Source: Epiperipatus broadwayi (lineage: Eukaryota; Onychophora; Udeonychophora; Euonychophora; Peripatidae). Taken from it: a stretch of DNA of 64,000 nucleotides. How positions within the stretch are numbered: the first letter of the stretch is position 1; each line of letters begins with the position of its first letter. Under the pieces are notes generated by a model. That model saw only the letters and a list, made by a program, of their open reading frames with translations, did no database searches and was not told the origin of the DNA. The stretch spans positions 4,990,366-5,054,365 of the forward strand of contig JAQFVV010006271.1 of assembly GCA_028023455.1 (NCBI GenBank). Reading direction: 5' to 3'. The translations under genes were made by a program, and so were the position numbers. Below are positions 43,494 to 58,130 of the stretch, piece by piece.

Positions 43494-44170
43494 TCATACT
43501 GATTTACCACAAAATGGTTTTAATATTCTGACATTATATGTCCCTTTCATTTCTCCTTTTACATCTACCCAAAAAGCATTTGGACCTGTCTGTTTCACTA
43601 TTTTATACAGTCCATCATATTTCCAGTTGAAATTTTTGATATTTATTTTCACAATTCTGTTTACATGAGAGGTTTTTACATTCAAATATCAGCCTTTCAA
43701 GATAATCGTGCAAATGCTTTGCGGTGTTAATAATAACCGAATACTTTCTCACCAATACAAGATATAGCATTTATGCAGGAATATCCTGCATAAATGCTAT
43801 ATCTTGTATTGGTTAGAAAGTATTCATTTATTATTAACACTCCAAATGTGTTTGCACAATTAGCTTGAAAGGCTGATATTCGAATGTAAATACAATTGTA
43901 TACAGACACTATATAAAATAAATGCTTATTTACTTATGAGAGATCTTTGTAAGTAGTTTATATCCTACATGGAAATTATGTAGATTTTTCTTTTCTTTAT
44001 TATTCCTTTGTTTTGCTTTGCAAATTAGCTGTTTATTGCTCTTATTTGTTATTGTTGCTACATTTATAACAGGGTGTATAGATATGGGTATATATTTTAC
44101 AAATAATGTTGATGGGGGTTTAGTGTCTTCATTGACTTCAAGTGTCTTCAGTGTATGTATCATAGTCAAT
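43494..44170 (-). pseudogene. Gypsy integrase C-terminal region, split by a palindromic insert
   Basis: The outer part, about 44070-43930, reads K-Q-R-N-N-K-E-K-K-N-L-H-N-F-H-V-G-Y-K, corresponding to the basic H-K-Y...F-K-V-D-D-K segment of Gypsy element 1. The inner part, 43685-43494, reads Y-D-G-L-Y-K-I-V-K-Q-T-G-P-N-A-F-W and ends G-T-Y-N-V-R-I-L-K-P-F-C-G-K, matching G-P-N-A-Y-W ... R-I-L-K-P-Y-R-G-K of element 1. The 215 bp palindrome at 43676-43890 separates the two. The rest of this element is not recognised, so it is an isolated 3' piece. Confidence 0.7.
43676..43890. mobile_element. Palindromic MITE-like element
   Basis: A 215 bp near-perfect inverted repeat with arms of about 105 bp: TTTACATTCAAATATCAGCC at 43676 pairs with GGCTGATATTCGAATGTAAA ending at 43890, meeting at AGGAATATCCT (about 43783). 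There is no coding capacity. TA or TTTA/TAAA flanks are compatible with a TA target. Its place inside an integrase reading region shows it is younger than the Gypsy copy. Confidence 0.75.
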
Positions 44171-44178
44171 TACCTGAT

Positions 44179-44214
<36 letters not shown>
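44179..44214. repeat. (CA)n(TA)n microsatellite
   Basis: Compound tract, about 24 bp of AC followed by AT; a further AT tract lies at about 44256-44271. Confidence 0.95.
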
Positions 44215-44275
44215 CAATTGTAATTGCAATTTTGTCTTAATTAACGGACATTTTATTTATATATATATATATACT

Positions 44276-46189
44276 GCTAATGAAGAGCACTACACATAAA
44301 ATAGTTGTTTGTAATCATTAAAATAAATCTTATATTTAAATAACGAAAAAGATTTTGCAATTAAAATATCTCATTTGAAAAAAAAAAAAGAAATTTATCA
44401 GTTTAAAGAGTAATTAGAGTGGGGAGAAAATTTAACTTGGCAAAAACTAAACTATAGAATAAATCAGTAAATGTATTTCTAAAAGTTAGTTTTATTAAAA
44501 GAAAATGCAGTTATCCTGGGAGGGGGCGGGGGTATTTTAACTGAGAAAATTTAAAAATATTAAAGAAAAAAAAGAGAAATCTTAAAAACTAAAAAAATCT
44601 CTCTTTTCATTTATTTAAAATAAAATAAATATATATGTGGGTAAATAATGAATTGATTGTAAACATAAAAAAATATGAAAGTTAAATACTGAAAATAAAT
44701 GAAAGTTTATAAGTAAAAGTTTCTCTCAGAAATTTCAGATACTAATAAAATACATAAAATGAGATTAGCAATGGCTAGTAATAAAAAATCCATAAACAAC
44801 ATGATTAATTAAATACATCTTAAGAATTTAATCAAAACAGTGGACAGATTTAAAAACTTATTGAAAGTGATAACAACAAAGTCATCATGTAAATACAGCC
44901 TAAAATTTCTGTCAGTCAGTCATTCACATATCTAGAGTCCATATATTTAGATCCTGTCATCTGTTCTATGTAGTTTTTTAAAGACAATGCAGAGTTGAGC
45001 CAAAAGTTGGAACATGCAGTCAGCTCCAGCCCCTGTCCAACAGAACATCAGCAGTTTTCTTGACAGAAGCAATGCATGTTTAATAATTTAAAGCTCCCAC
45101 AAAGTGTCAAATTACCTTGAGTAAGAAGTGGCCTGGAACTGCATTTATCAGGACTATATCAGAAGCCTAAAATCCATCTGGTTGGTAAAACACACATGAA
45201 GCAGCAATCTGCAAGAAGCCACAATGTCCAAAATCCAATAGGTAATAAATAACATTTTCTTATTCCAATTTCTGATATCAATTAATTTAGCCATTGTATT
45301 CTTTGAAGCCTCCGGAGTCAGTAAAAGAAATGAACACTATAGCATGCATACAATGAACTTTTGATGTGCATGATTTAATGCATTGTATTTATTTAATGCT
45401 TTATGTTATATTATATTCTTTAGATTGATTTATTAAGAGTGTGTGTGGTTATATAAAAAATCATAGTTTAGATTAATTAAGAATTTATAAATGTAGTTTA
45501 CAATTATATTAAAATTTTATTTAAAATAAAGTATTTGTCTATCAATCACTGTTGGTCAATTTTATTAATTATATTACTAGAAAACGATTTAGCAGAGAAG
45601 TCATATAAGCAATTTATTATATTTTTTTTTTGATTGAGCTAGTTAGGATTTCTTAGGTGCTGAATAAGTTTGCCACGATTCAGGTTATGTTAGTTACCTC
45701 ATGTAAGTGACTGGTGCCTGAAGATATACTTTGAAACAAAAAGTGATTTGAATGATAGGTATGGAATTTTGCAGTCATGAAGATCTATGTCCTTGAAATG
45801 TAGCCACAGTTATGTATTTTATATAGCTCTGGCTTGGCCATAAGTTTACTCTGGGTATTATGCTTCTTTGTCTAAGGGAGTGGTGTGGAACAATACTTAA
45901 ATTGCAATGGAGTACATCAAATTTATAATAAATAATTGTATCATATTTTTATGTATAAAAGTAAGACTTACAATTTTGCTTATCACAATTTTAATTGCCA
46001 TTAAATAGTAAAAAAATTATGATAGATGTAGTTTTCATAATTGATTTACTAACCCCACCTGGTTCAATATATAAATACATATACAATTATTTATTCTTCT
46101 CTTTGGAAAATCATATTGAGATTTGGTCATAATGAAAAGTCTATTGCCATGTCCCAAGGTCACAATCTATGATTTTTTTTAAGTACTTT
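44276..46189. other. Unrecognised intergenic DNA
   Basis: A GGGAGGGGGCGGGGG tract at about 44518 could form a quadruplex. A less AT-rich patch at 44930-45260 has no open frame I can support. Nothing else seen. Confidence 0.4.
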
Positions 46190-46560
46190 TTCCAAAGGTT
46201 TAATGAATCCTGAAAGGACCTTCATAAGTATTGCACAATATTATAAAATTGAGAGTCTTTTGTTTTTTTTCTATGTAGTGTGGTTTTTTGCATAATCATC
46301 TGATAACTTTCTATCATTTGGTCATCCTCCTGTTTATGAAGAGAGTTCACCTGCAATAATGTACTCTCAATATAATCAAATCTATTGATTTCATTTGTCT
46401 TTTCAAAATTGGTTTTTCTAATGGATCAGTTTTCATTTTTAATAATCCTTCAAGCAAATAGTAATTTTCGCTGGATTCTGTCCATATGTTCACAGACTTT
46501 GCACTGAGAACAATCTTTAGGCTTAGAGCACTGACTGCTCACATCACCTCCTGGTTTCTG
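46190..46560 (-). pseudogene. Gypsy integrase fragment
   Basis: The minus strand reads N-F-I-I-L-C-N-T-Y-E-G-P-F (about 46250-46212), matching N-F-I-F-H-K-F-C-N-S-Y-E-G-P-F of Gypsy element 1. Upstream on the same strand a cysteine cluster C-S-K-P-K-D-C-S-Q-C-K-V-C (about 46535-46497) may belong to the integrase or another domain. Stops are frequent. Probably part of the element whose Gag lies at 47554-48420. Confidence 0.55.
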
Positions 46561-47045
46561 GCTAGGCCCTTAGCTTGATTCCATGCTATTTATGAGCCAG
46601 GTCAATATATAGTTTAACAGTGTCATTTCATTATGTTTTTGGTTTCATCTCTCCCAAATTAAAATTTACAGGATGATCTTTCATTCTGTCATTGGAGACT
46701 CAAAATTCCTACCAGCAGATGATTCAAGGCCAAGTGAAATTTCAGCAATAAAAGAATGTTTATTGTCTTGAGTACATTCAAAAATGAAACAAGGCAAGTC
46801 TTTTTGCAAGATAATAGTTTGTCATTGTTCATTTTAATTGTGATTAATAATAACAATTTGTTAATCTTTTTACATATAAAAATTCAATTTCCAATGACTG
46901 AGTGTGTTGAACCAGGTGACAATAGAATTGCTTGATTAGAATTACCAGGTTTAACTTGGCTGTGTGCATTCTGTAATTTTTTTAAAAAAACATCCACACC
47001 ATTCTGAATCAACTGAGTCATCTTTAAAACTTCCACCAGAGTACA
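46561..47045. other. Decayed internal part of Gypsy element 2
   Basis: Between the integrase and Gag-side fragments. No protease, RT or RNase H motif is readable, so this portion is deleted or too decayed. Confidence 0.4.
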
Positions 47046-47420
47046 TCATAATAAATTTTCTGTTATAATAAAATGAAAGCAGCCAATACTACCATCAAAT
47101 AATCCCAAAATTATAGCACCACTCCAAATATACAAACAGAATTGAACTTGAGTAATGTCTTGGTCACGCAACATATAAGGCCTACTAGATAATATTTCTT
47201 TCTTATCTTCCAATGCAATCTCTTCACCTTCTTCATTGTATGATGACATGGTAATTACTTCAATGTTGTCTTTATAATGGTTCATTTCTGATTGTTTCAT
47301 TGATAATGCAAATGCTTAGGTTTCTGCATCAATTGTTTTTCCTTTATTACTCTGTGTCTTTGGGTTCTTCTTGGTCTGTTGTGTCTTGACAGCCATTACA
47401 TTATTGCTTAGATGTGATTC
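47046..47420 (-). pseudogene. Gag-Pol linker remnant of Gypsy element 2
   Basis: The minus strand runs from about 47420, with one stop at about 47320, through K-T-Q-Q-T-K-K-N-P-K-T-Q-S-N-K-G-K into an 84-codon frame (47300-47046) with an acidic N-E-E-G-E-E-I-A-L-E-D-K-K-E stretch. It is in a different frame from the Gag at 47554. I do not recognise a protease active site. Confidence 0.4.
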
Positions 47421-47553
47421 AGTGATTTTACCTTTTGGCTAATGGCTCTATGTAAGAGTTTAGATCTTGTCCTAAGATCCCGAAGACTTTATAATATATC
47501 ATTTCCAGATCTTGTGTAGTGACATTCAGCTTTATGTCTATATAAATATCTTG

Positions 47554-48420
47554 TCACTTTTTCAGGGTTTCACATCTATATTTGCTTTGAGTTTTTTGCA
47601 TTTCATCCTTGAACATCTCATCTTTCTGGAACATTCCTATATATTTGAATGAGTTGTTTAGCATTTGTACCCTAAAATTCATCAGAGCATTTTGACATTC
47701 AACATTCTTTCCTTCTATCTCTTTATGAACTTCTTCCATATCTTGCTTCATACCAGCACTATTCTTGTGAACATTATCTAAGTCTAGAGTCAGTCATGCC
47801 ATATTTTTAGAAAGCCTAGTCTCAACATCATTAATTTCTTTCTTGATGTTTGCTTGCATGTTGTTCATATACCTCCTCATCCCTTTGTCAATTCTAGTTT
47901 GCATATTATTTTCATCAGTCTTGGTTGCCATATTACCAATCCTGGCTTCCATGCTATTCATATTCATTTATTATTTATATTTTTCCCAGGTAGCCATATT
48001 AGTTTTCAAATGGTTCATATTATCATTTATACTATCTATTTCAGTATTCAAACCTGTTTCCATATTTTCCATCATAATATCTATTTCAGTCTTCAAACTA
48101 TTTTTGTCAGTCTTCAAACTATACATGACAGTCTTTATTTCTACTTTCATGTTCATAATATCTTAGAGTATTTGTTCTATTTTCCTCTCATTCCCTGTAG
48201 TTTGCACTATTTCAACTCTAGGTGGTTGATTCACATCATCTTATGTTGTTTCTTGGATTTGAGGTAACACTTGGTCTGTGACATGTACCTGTAAAAGGCC
48301 ACTAGCCTTGATTGCAGCCATCCCAGTGTTTGATCATACAAAGACCCTATTAAAAGGCTCAACATTGGTATCCTCAATCTCAACTACTCCAGTTTCTCCT
48401 TCAAAGTGTTTAGATTCCAT
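47554..48420 (-). pseudogene. Gypsy element 2 Gag, long coiled coil
   Basis: Starting at the ATG at 48420 (M-E-S-K-H-F-E-G-E-T-G), one frame runs for 288 codons to the stop at 47554 with only about six in-frame stops. Most of it is a coiled coil (M-N-M-K-V-E-I-K-T-V, then repeated E-I-D-x-M-x-E-N-M-type heptads, then E-E-V-H-K-E-I-E-G-K). The style matches Gypsy element 1, whose Gag is also a repeated heptad coil. The frame was probably active until fairly recently, since only point stops interrupt it. Confidence 0.65.
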
Positions 48421-48945
48421 ATTTAATATTTTTTCTCTCCTAAGTATTATAAATTCAACTGTTGAATTGGATATTTGAGTAGTTTTCTAGAGTAATACAA
48501 ATGAATGATTTTTGCATGTTTTCACATTTTCCCCTAACCATTTCATGTGTAGCCTTAACTTCTGTGTCAGTTTTTAATTCTGCTGTTTTAACTCTCTACA
48601 TTTTAGGCTAAAAATTTTACATCACCTGATTTACCTATTTTTGTCTTAATTTTTCAATCATTTATATATTTATTCTAGTCTCTGTTTATTAACGTTGCAT
48701 TCATAGGTTCATATATATTTTTGTAATGTATTTATTTAAAATTTGGTTTAGGTTTGTCAGGTGCATATTAGATAGTTAAATATATTAATTATTCATCAGA
48801 AGCATAAGTACAACAATGGTTGTTAAACAATTTAGTTTGTTGCAAAATAAATAATCTCAGATAAAATGTTAAACATTTTTTCAACTCCAGTCCAATGGCT
48901 GTATCTCCCTAGAAACTAAAGTATGGATGAGATATATGTCCATGC
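48421..48945. other. 5' leader of Gypsy element 2
   Basis: Untranslated sequence between Gag and the candidate primer-binding site on the minus strand. Confidence 0.4.
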
Positions 48946-48963
48946 CCAACATGTTGCACCCCA
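48946..48963 (-). promoter_or_regulatory. Candidate primer-binding site of Gypsy element 2
   Basis: The minus strand reads ...ACAATTACA, two bases, then TGGGGTGCAACATGTTGG. The same arrangement (LTR end ACA, two bases, TGG) occurs in Gypsy element 1. The LTR would begin at 48966 (TGTAATTGTCC). Confidence 0.4.
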
Positions 48964-48965
48964 GA

Positions 48966-50250
48966 TGTAATTGTCCAGTCAATGACATGGACAGAGAAGG
49001 TCACATCTATCTATGGTCAGTGCTATGGTATTTGGGTAGGATGTGGAAGACAATGCAATAAATTACATGATCTATGATTGCACCATCTTCCAGTAGACCA
49101 GCTCAATAGTTATTTATTAAATTTAGATGCAATTTGGATCTCACCCCTATTTTGTGAGTAAACTCCACTTGTCATAGGATATATAATACTATTGTTATAA
49201 GTGAAGATAAATGTAATTGCTTATTCCTATCATAAATGCCTAAAAGTTATATACATTTCATGTATATTATCTATGTAAATGTCCAATTGGTAATGAAGTT
49301 GTTTGTGGAAGAAGATGTCAACATAATGTAAGAATAATGTTTCAAAACAACTATACACTTTGATAGTTTTCCAATTTGTTGACCACCAAGAAATAAATAA
49401 CTTTATTCTTAATGAACATTACTTTGCACATATGGAATTGAATGGGACAGTAATATGAACTTGCAGTATATCACATCAACTTCATGAATCATCAGTTAAA
49501 AATGTTTTATATTTTATTACTAAAATCTTTTGCCTTTGTAATAATTTATGTATGAAAGATTAAATGAAGAGGTATGCAAGATAAGGAAGTCAAATGTTTG
49601 TTGTTATATATCAAATAAAATTTAGATCTTCTATGAAAGCATCTTCACAGGGGTTTAAACTGAGGTACAAAAGTAAGCTTAGTATGAAGGATAGACTTTA
49701 TCATTCTTCCTATTTGATTTATTTATGACATTGACAGAACATTGTTGTTACTAATTTAACTAACAAGATAATGGTTGTTTGTTATTATTTGTGTAAATGA
49801 CTAATATTCTGTATGAAAAATCTTGTATTTATTAATGATGACTTTACATAGGAATGGTCTCATAAAATTAGAATTTTGTCATATGGATTATATAATATAA
49901 TATTATTACTTACTTGTATATGTATTAAATTAAGATGAGCTAGTTTAGCATTTGTATAATTTCTTTTTTGTAAATTATAAAGAATATGTTTATATGTTAT
50001 ACATTAATATAAGCTGTTCATGTTATAAGATACTTATCTATTAAGGCAACATGAAATGACATTAATTATTTAATATGATAAAATAGTAGAAATGTGAATA
50101 AACACTCATAATTATTTTTTTGTTATATTAAATAAATGTGAATTATTATTCAGTAATAAATATTGTTAATGTGCATTTTAAATTTAAAGAAGTTTCTAAT
50201 TTATTTAATTTATCTATTCATTTTATGAAAAAAATGAAGTTAAGTACATG

Positions 50251-50261
<11 letters not shown>
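48966..50261 (-). other. Candidate 5' LTR of Gypsy element 2 and adjacent DNA
   Basis: TGTAATTGTCC at 48966 is in the right place for an LTR end, but I find neither its other end nor a second copy to the left of 43.5 kb. The remainder is AT-rich with no genes. Confidence 0.3.
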
Positions 50262-50296
<35 letters not shown>

Positions 50297-50313
50297 ATAT
50301 AGTAATATATTAA

Positions 50314-50345
<32 letters not shown>

Positions 50346-50674
50346 GTAATTATTTAATATATTACTAACTTACTTAAAATAAATTTAAAAAATATATTGA
50401 AATTATATTGAGTATATTTATTGCTGTAGAAGAGATTTAACACCCTTCCAGAGATTTATTTCTGAGAATAACAGAATAATTAATAAAGGTGAAGGTTGAA
50501 TGATTTGTTGTAAATTGTGTCTATATTAAATATTTAATATTAAATTATAAAAATTTTAACAAATTCAATTTTGGAATAAAATTAAATCATCTTATTCATA
50601 GTATCCTAAATGAAGACTCAAAATCTGATTATAGTGAGATGGGACCACGTTTACTTTTCCTTAGGGATTCCTTA

Positions 50675-50716
<42 letters not shown>
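50262..50716. repeat. AT microsatellites and AT-rich spacer
   Basis: AT tracts at 50262-50293, 50326-50345 and 50679-50716, with AT-rich DNA between and a TAATATATTA-type palindrome near 50300-50365. Confidence 0.8.
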
Positions 50717-51029
50717 CAGAAAGGAGTTTACAATTAATTGTGAGAGCCTTTGATTCCTCTTGGAGGCCTTAAAGAAACCGAGCAGAGCAAATTCCTAATG
50801 TCCATTCTATATGTTCTTGTTGTTGCAGATGTTATAATTACTATGTGATTATTCATATATTATACAAACATGGATGGACTGCTCACCAATACTCTTTAGC
50901 CAGCATGGTGAGTTTATTGGCATTTTACCTCTGAGTTTAAGAATATTTTTTTCAATATATACAATTATGACAGACAAAACTAAATCATGACCTTTATTCC
51001 CAGGAAGCTGTAAAGTCACCAACAAAGGC
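50717..51029. other. Sequence upstream of RTE copy 2
   Basis: Less AT-rich sequence (AGGCCTTAAAGAAACCGAGC near 50764) that could be the 5' UTR of the RTE element or unrelated DNA; copy 1 is truncated, so it gives no comparison. Confidence 0.3.
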
Positions 51030-51092
51030 AGAGGTTGGTGGCTGAAAGCAGAGGTTGCTAAGAATCCACTGATTGCAGACTCAGGCTGACAT

Positions 51093-51940
51093 TTGAAAAT
51101 GACTTTTTATTTAGGTACTTACAATTACAGATCACTTTCACGTGAAGGAAAATTGCAAGAGTTAGAAGAAGAACTGTCTAATATTAAACAGGACATTATT
51201 GGACTTTGGGAAGTTAGAAGGAAAAGTGAAGAAACAATTGATTTAAGAGATGGACATATACTCTACTATAAAGGCACAAATATTGGAAATAGAAGTGGAG
51301 TAGGATTCATTATTAAAAATAAAAAATGGAAACGTAACATTGTGGAGATTTATGGTGTATCGAACAGAGTGGCAAGATTAGTTTTTACAACTTAATAGCA
51401 GATACCATTTGCAGATAATTCAGGTTTATGCCCCAACAAGTTTTCATAGTGATGAAATTGTAGAAGATTTTTATATAGATGTACAAAAGGCTTTTGATCA
51501 GAGTAAACGATATCATAAAATTGTTATGGGAGACTTTAATGCTAGAATTGGTAAACAAAGGAAAGATGAAAATACTGCATGTAATTTTGGTTATGGTAAC
51601 AGAAATGAAAGAGGACATAGACTTGTGGAGTTTGCAGAAAAAGAAAAAATATATATATATTATGAATTTTTTTTTTTGAAAAAAATGTTAAAAGGAAATT
51701 GACATGGAAGCATCCATATGAAGGTACAGCAGAATTGGATTATATTTTGACTAACAGAAAATGCATATTTCAAGATTGTAATGTTCTTAATAAATTTAAC
51801 ACAGGAAGTGATCATCAAATAGTAAGATGTAAAATACATGTTAATGCAAAACTAGAGAGACAAAAATTAATAAGAAAAACAATATTTACAGCTGATATTC
51901 CTAATCTTCAGAAACATTCTCATGAATTTATATTTTAAAA
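51093..51940 (+). pseudogene. RTE endonuclease domain, copy 2
   Basis: Starts M-K-M-T-F-Y-L-G-T-Y-N-Y-R-S-L-S, the APE N-terminus with the metal-binding Asn (N-Y-R for the usual N-V-R). I-I-G-L-W-E-V-R (about 51198) carries the catalytic Glu. After a frameshift at about 51394, V-Y-A-P-T and G-D-F-N-A-R-I-G follow (51409-51560). After another near 51690, E-L-D-Y-I-L-T and G-S-D-H-Q (about 51730-51820) close it; the residue after the catalytic His differs from copy 1. Together the two copies cover the whole domain, but neither is intact. Confidence 0.8.
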
Positions 51941-53836
51941 CTTACACATCAGTTTCAAGTATTAGTAGATTTTGAACATGATTCAGATTTGAATGACGTT
52001 AATAGGAAAATAACTGACACCCTTTTAAAAACTGCAACAAAGATAGCTGGTAGAAAAAAGCAGCAATTGACCAGTAAAATTTCTACTGAGACTAGATAAT
52101 TTATGAAGAAAAGAAGAAATATGAGGATATACAACAATGATGCATTAAAAAGATTGAATATCTCGAATTTTGTAAAATGGTGCAGAAAAGAGTTGAAAAT
52201 GATATAAAAGTATAATTGTGAACTAGCAACGAAAGCTGTAGAAGAGATAAAAGTGTAAAGAGTGTAAAACAAGATTTTGGTATTGGTAGTAAATTTATAT
52301 CTGCAATAAGAAAAAAAGATGGCATTATTACTAAAAAGAGAGATGACATCATGAAATTTGTAGAAGACTTCTATCAAGAATTATATAGTAATAAAGAACA
52401 AGTGCCTCCTATACCTATTATATCGTTCGAATTACCCAGAATTTTGAATGAGGAAGTGAGACATGTAATTAAATTTATGATGAAAGGGAAGGCTCCAGGT
52501 AATGATGGAATTATAATTGATATATTAAAAGAAGCAGGTGAAGAAATAGAATTTTTTTAGCAAAGTTATATACCAATTGTCTAAATGACAATGATGTACC
52601 AGATGATTGAAAGAATGTGGTATTAATATTTTAAAAAGGTGATAAAGAAAATACTATAAATTACAGACCTATCAGTCTTTTATCAGCTTTATACAAAATT
52701 TTTACTAAGATAATTACAACTCGTCTAGAGAAAACACTGGATTTCCATCAACCAAGAGAACAAGCTGGATTTAAAAGTTGTTTTAGTACAGTAGATCATA
52801 TCCAGGTATTGGTAGAAGTTATAGAAAGGACATATGAATACAAGTTGCCATTATTTTTAGGATTTGTAGATTATGAAAAGAGGATTTTATTCTATAAACA
52901 TATCTTCAGTGATTAAAGCAATGTATCACAAGGTGTTGATCCAGGTTATTATCATATTTTAAGAAATATTTATAAAAATGCAACAGCAACAATTAGATTA
53001 CATAATGATAGTAGGAAAATCAACATTGAGAAGGGTGTAAAACACGGTGACTCCATATCTCCAAAACTTTTTTTAGCAGTGCTGCAAGAAGTATTTTGTG
53101 GATTAAAATGGGAAGCTAAAGGAGTGAAAGTAAATGGAGATTATTTAAGTCATTTAGATTTTGAAGATGACATAGTTGTTTTTGCAAATAATGCTTGAGT
53201 TACAAAAAAATGTTGCAGGAGTTATCAGATGAAAGTAAAGTAGGACTAAAGACAAATGTTAAATAGTCTAAAGTAATGTTTAATATACTTTCTGATTGAT
53301 TATAATGAGTTAGAATAAGTTAATCATTACAATACCTTGGTTAGATTATTAATACTGATGGATACATAATGGATGAAATTAATAATATAATTAAACTTGG
53401 TTGGAGTGCTTTTGGTAGAGGAAATATGCCTGTGTGTTTGAAAAGGAAGGTTTTTAATAAAGGTGCTTTTCCCATTCTTACTTATGGATCTGAGACTTGA
53501 TCACTTAATAGAAGAGCAATACAGGGACTTCAGACCACTTAAAAAAATATGGAGAGATGCATGTTGGGAGTAACAAGAAGAGATCAAAAATGCAATGTAT
53601 GGGTAAGAGAACAAACAGGTGTTATTGACTTCATTGAAAAAATTAAAACACTGAAGTGGAGTTGGGCTAGACATATTGCTAGAAGAGATGATAATAGATG
53701 GACAATTGAAATTTTAAACTGGATTGTAAGAGATTGTAAAATACCCAGAAAGAGACCACATGTGAGTTGGATGGATGAAATAAGAAAGTTTGCAGGGGTG
53801 ATGTGGAGAAGAGAAGCAAAATATAGGAAAAGCTAG
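51941..53836 (+). pseudogene. RTE linker, reverse transcriptase and C-terminus, copy 2
   Basis: Linker remains at 51950-52350, then an RT start (52351-52558, with K-A-P-G-N-D-G-I), a TAG at 52558, a TGA at 52607 that is shared with copy 1, and a reverse transcriptase broken by many small indels. The catalytic motif reads L-D-F-E-D-D-I-V-V-F (about 53155) where copy 1 has F-A-D-D. The C-terminal piece (53549-53836) keeps E-R-C-M-L-G-V-T-R-R-D and W-M-D-E-I-R-K. It is dead in several places. Confidence 0.8.
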
Positions 53837-53877
53837 ATTGAACTTGGAGAGATCTTCATCCTCCAGTGGATTGATAA

Positions 53878-56110
<2,233 letters not shown>

Positions 56111-57636
56111 TAAGATATGACCAAGGGATGGCGTTTAAAAAACTGTAATAAACTTTTCATTTCACAAGCAAGAAAAGGAAGAAAAAAAATTTATTTATTT
56201 ATTATTTAATAGTATTTAATAGATAGACAGTTTAAAGTTGTTTTATTATTTTATTATTATATTTATTATGTTTTCAAGAACATCTCACAAATGTATAATA
56301 TGAAGGAAAAATATTATACAAGGTATTTATTATTATTTTAGTATAAGTTTTATCATGTGCCATATGATAAACATACGTGCAGGTTGTAAATGGAAACATC
56401 CATTTAAGGTTAAAAGGGGTGAACAATTATTTTAAAAGAATTTCATTACATAAAATTTTATGATATATCTTTGTGTTTTTCAACAGTTTAGAAAATAACT
56501 ATTTTTAATAATTAGTTAAATTAGAACATAAAGATCGATTATTGATTTAAACCAAACTTTTATTTTAATTTTTGTGCTAATGCAAATGCACTAGAAAAAA
56601 AATTGTCTTACCTTGCCAGTATAAATTATTTGGCTTGCTTTTCAACCCTAATTAATATGTATTCAAGTTATAAATATTATATCAGATATGAAATGTTTAC
56701 CTATTATTGCTTTTACAGTTGGCAATTAATATTTTTACAGTAGTTTTTTTACCTACTGGGATTTGAATTGTCTGTGTATTATTATGCTTCTATATGTGTG
56801 TATAGTATTAAATTCAACTATAATAATGTGCAAATTGCAAGTAAAAATGATATAAAGTGTCAGTCGGAGGATGAGAATGGACCAATTGAATTTGAAAGAG
56901 TAGAATTTGTTTAAGTATGAATATATTGTTCTTTATTATGTTTGGATAAGAAAAGTATTTAGTGGCTATGTAGAATAAAGTTAGTGGCATTTTATTGTGT
57001 CTTATGGGATTCAATAATCTCTCCTTTTCTGTTATGTGAGTATTTAACATGGTGTTGATTGCATTGTATAGCTTATGGAAAAGAGCAAACTCCCTTTGTT
57101 ATTGAAGTATTTGATAGTAGATTAAATCTTCCAGTTTTGATATTTGATATTGCGAATTAGAGTATATAAATCCTAGTATTTTGTCTCACTGATTTTTGTG
57201 ATGAGAATTTGTTCCCACTAGTTTATTTAGTCTCAGAAGTTAGAGTTGGGAGTTATTGCCTTGGCTTAATAGTATGAAATTTCAATCACCTATTTTATCA
57301 AAACAATATAATTTTCACAAAAATTATGTTATCTGCCTAATTAATTTTTACTCAAGGAGTTCACACCCATTCAGTACATTCTTTACTACACATGCCCTTG
57401 GATGAATAAAAATGACATTCTTATATTTTATCCATGTCCGCAAACTATAAGATCCCAATACCATAAAATTTAAATATCGAACACTCTTATAGATATTACC
57501 AGCTCAGTTTAAGTACATTGATGTACACATGCATGTATGTTTTTACTAATGGCTTACAAACAAACATACTGAAGACCATTACTTACATATATGGCCATTA
57601 AACCTAGTTATTTAATTTTATTATTCATCATAATAT
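56111..57636. other. Unrecognised DNA with a dispersed repeat
   Basis: The block at about 56990-57270 shares ordered anchors with 61840-62010 (TTTTTGTGATGAGAATTTGT against TTTTTGGTGATGAGACTAGT, then AGTTAGAGTTGGGAGTTATTG against AGTTAGGTTGGGAGGTTATTG), so it belongs to a degenerate dispersed family of unknown type. Confidence 0.4.
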
Positions 57637-58051
57637 AATGATGATGATTCCAGCCATAACCTTTGTAATGAACTCATAACCACAAATTTCTTTTTATAAG
57701 CATATAGAAACTTTCTTAAAATCGTATTATGTTTAAACTGGGATTTAATTATAATACTCACTAGTATGGATGATTGATCATAATGAATCTTGCCACCTAA
57801 AATATAACGTTTTATACATTTAAGGTTATATTTACTTAAAATACTATTATAGTTAAAATTATAGCTCAATCATCAACATTTACCAGGGATGATGAATGAT
57901 CATCACAAAGCTCACCACATGATATTTCACTTCTTATAAACCCCTATTTAATAAACATATTAATTACATTTAAGATTGTATTTAATTATTACTATTTATT
58001 TAGCGATGATGGTGATCATAACTAATGTTATATCATAAAATTTAGAGTGTG

Positions 58052-58130
<79 letters not shown>

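Larger units (their letters stand above)
51030..53876 (+). mobile_element. RTE-type non-LTR retrotransposon, copy 2 (nearly full length)
   Basis: It extends further 5' than copy 1, including the start of the endonuclease at 51093, and ends at CCAGTGGATTGATAATG before an AT tract, as copy 1 does. It carries more frameshifts than copy 1. Confidence 0.85.

Noticed and set aside
47843-48267. Two + strand frames of 107 and 137 codons
   Set aside because: They are antisense shadows of the Gypsy coiled-coil Gag on the minus strand.
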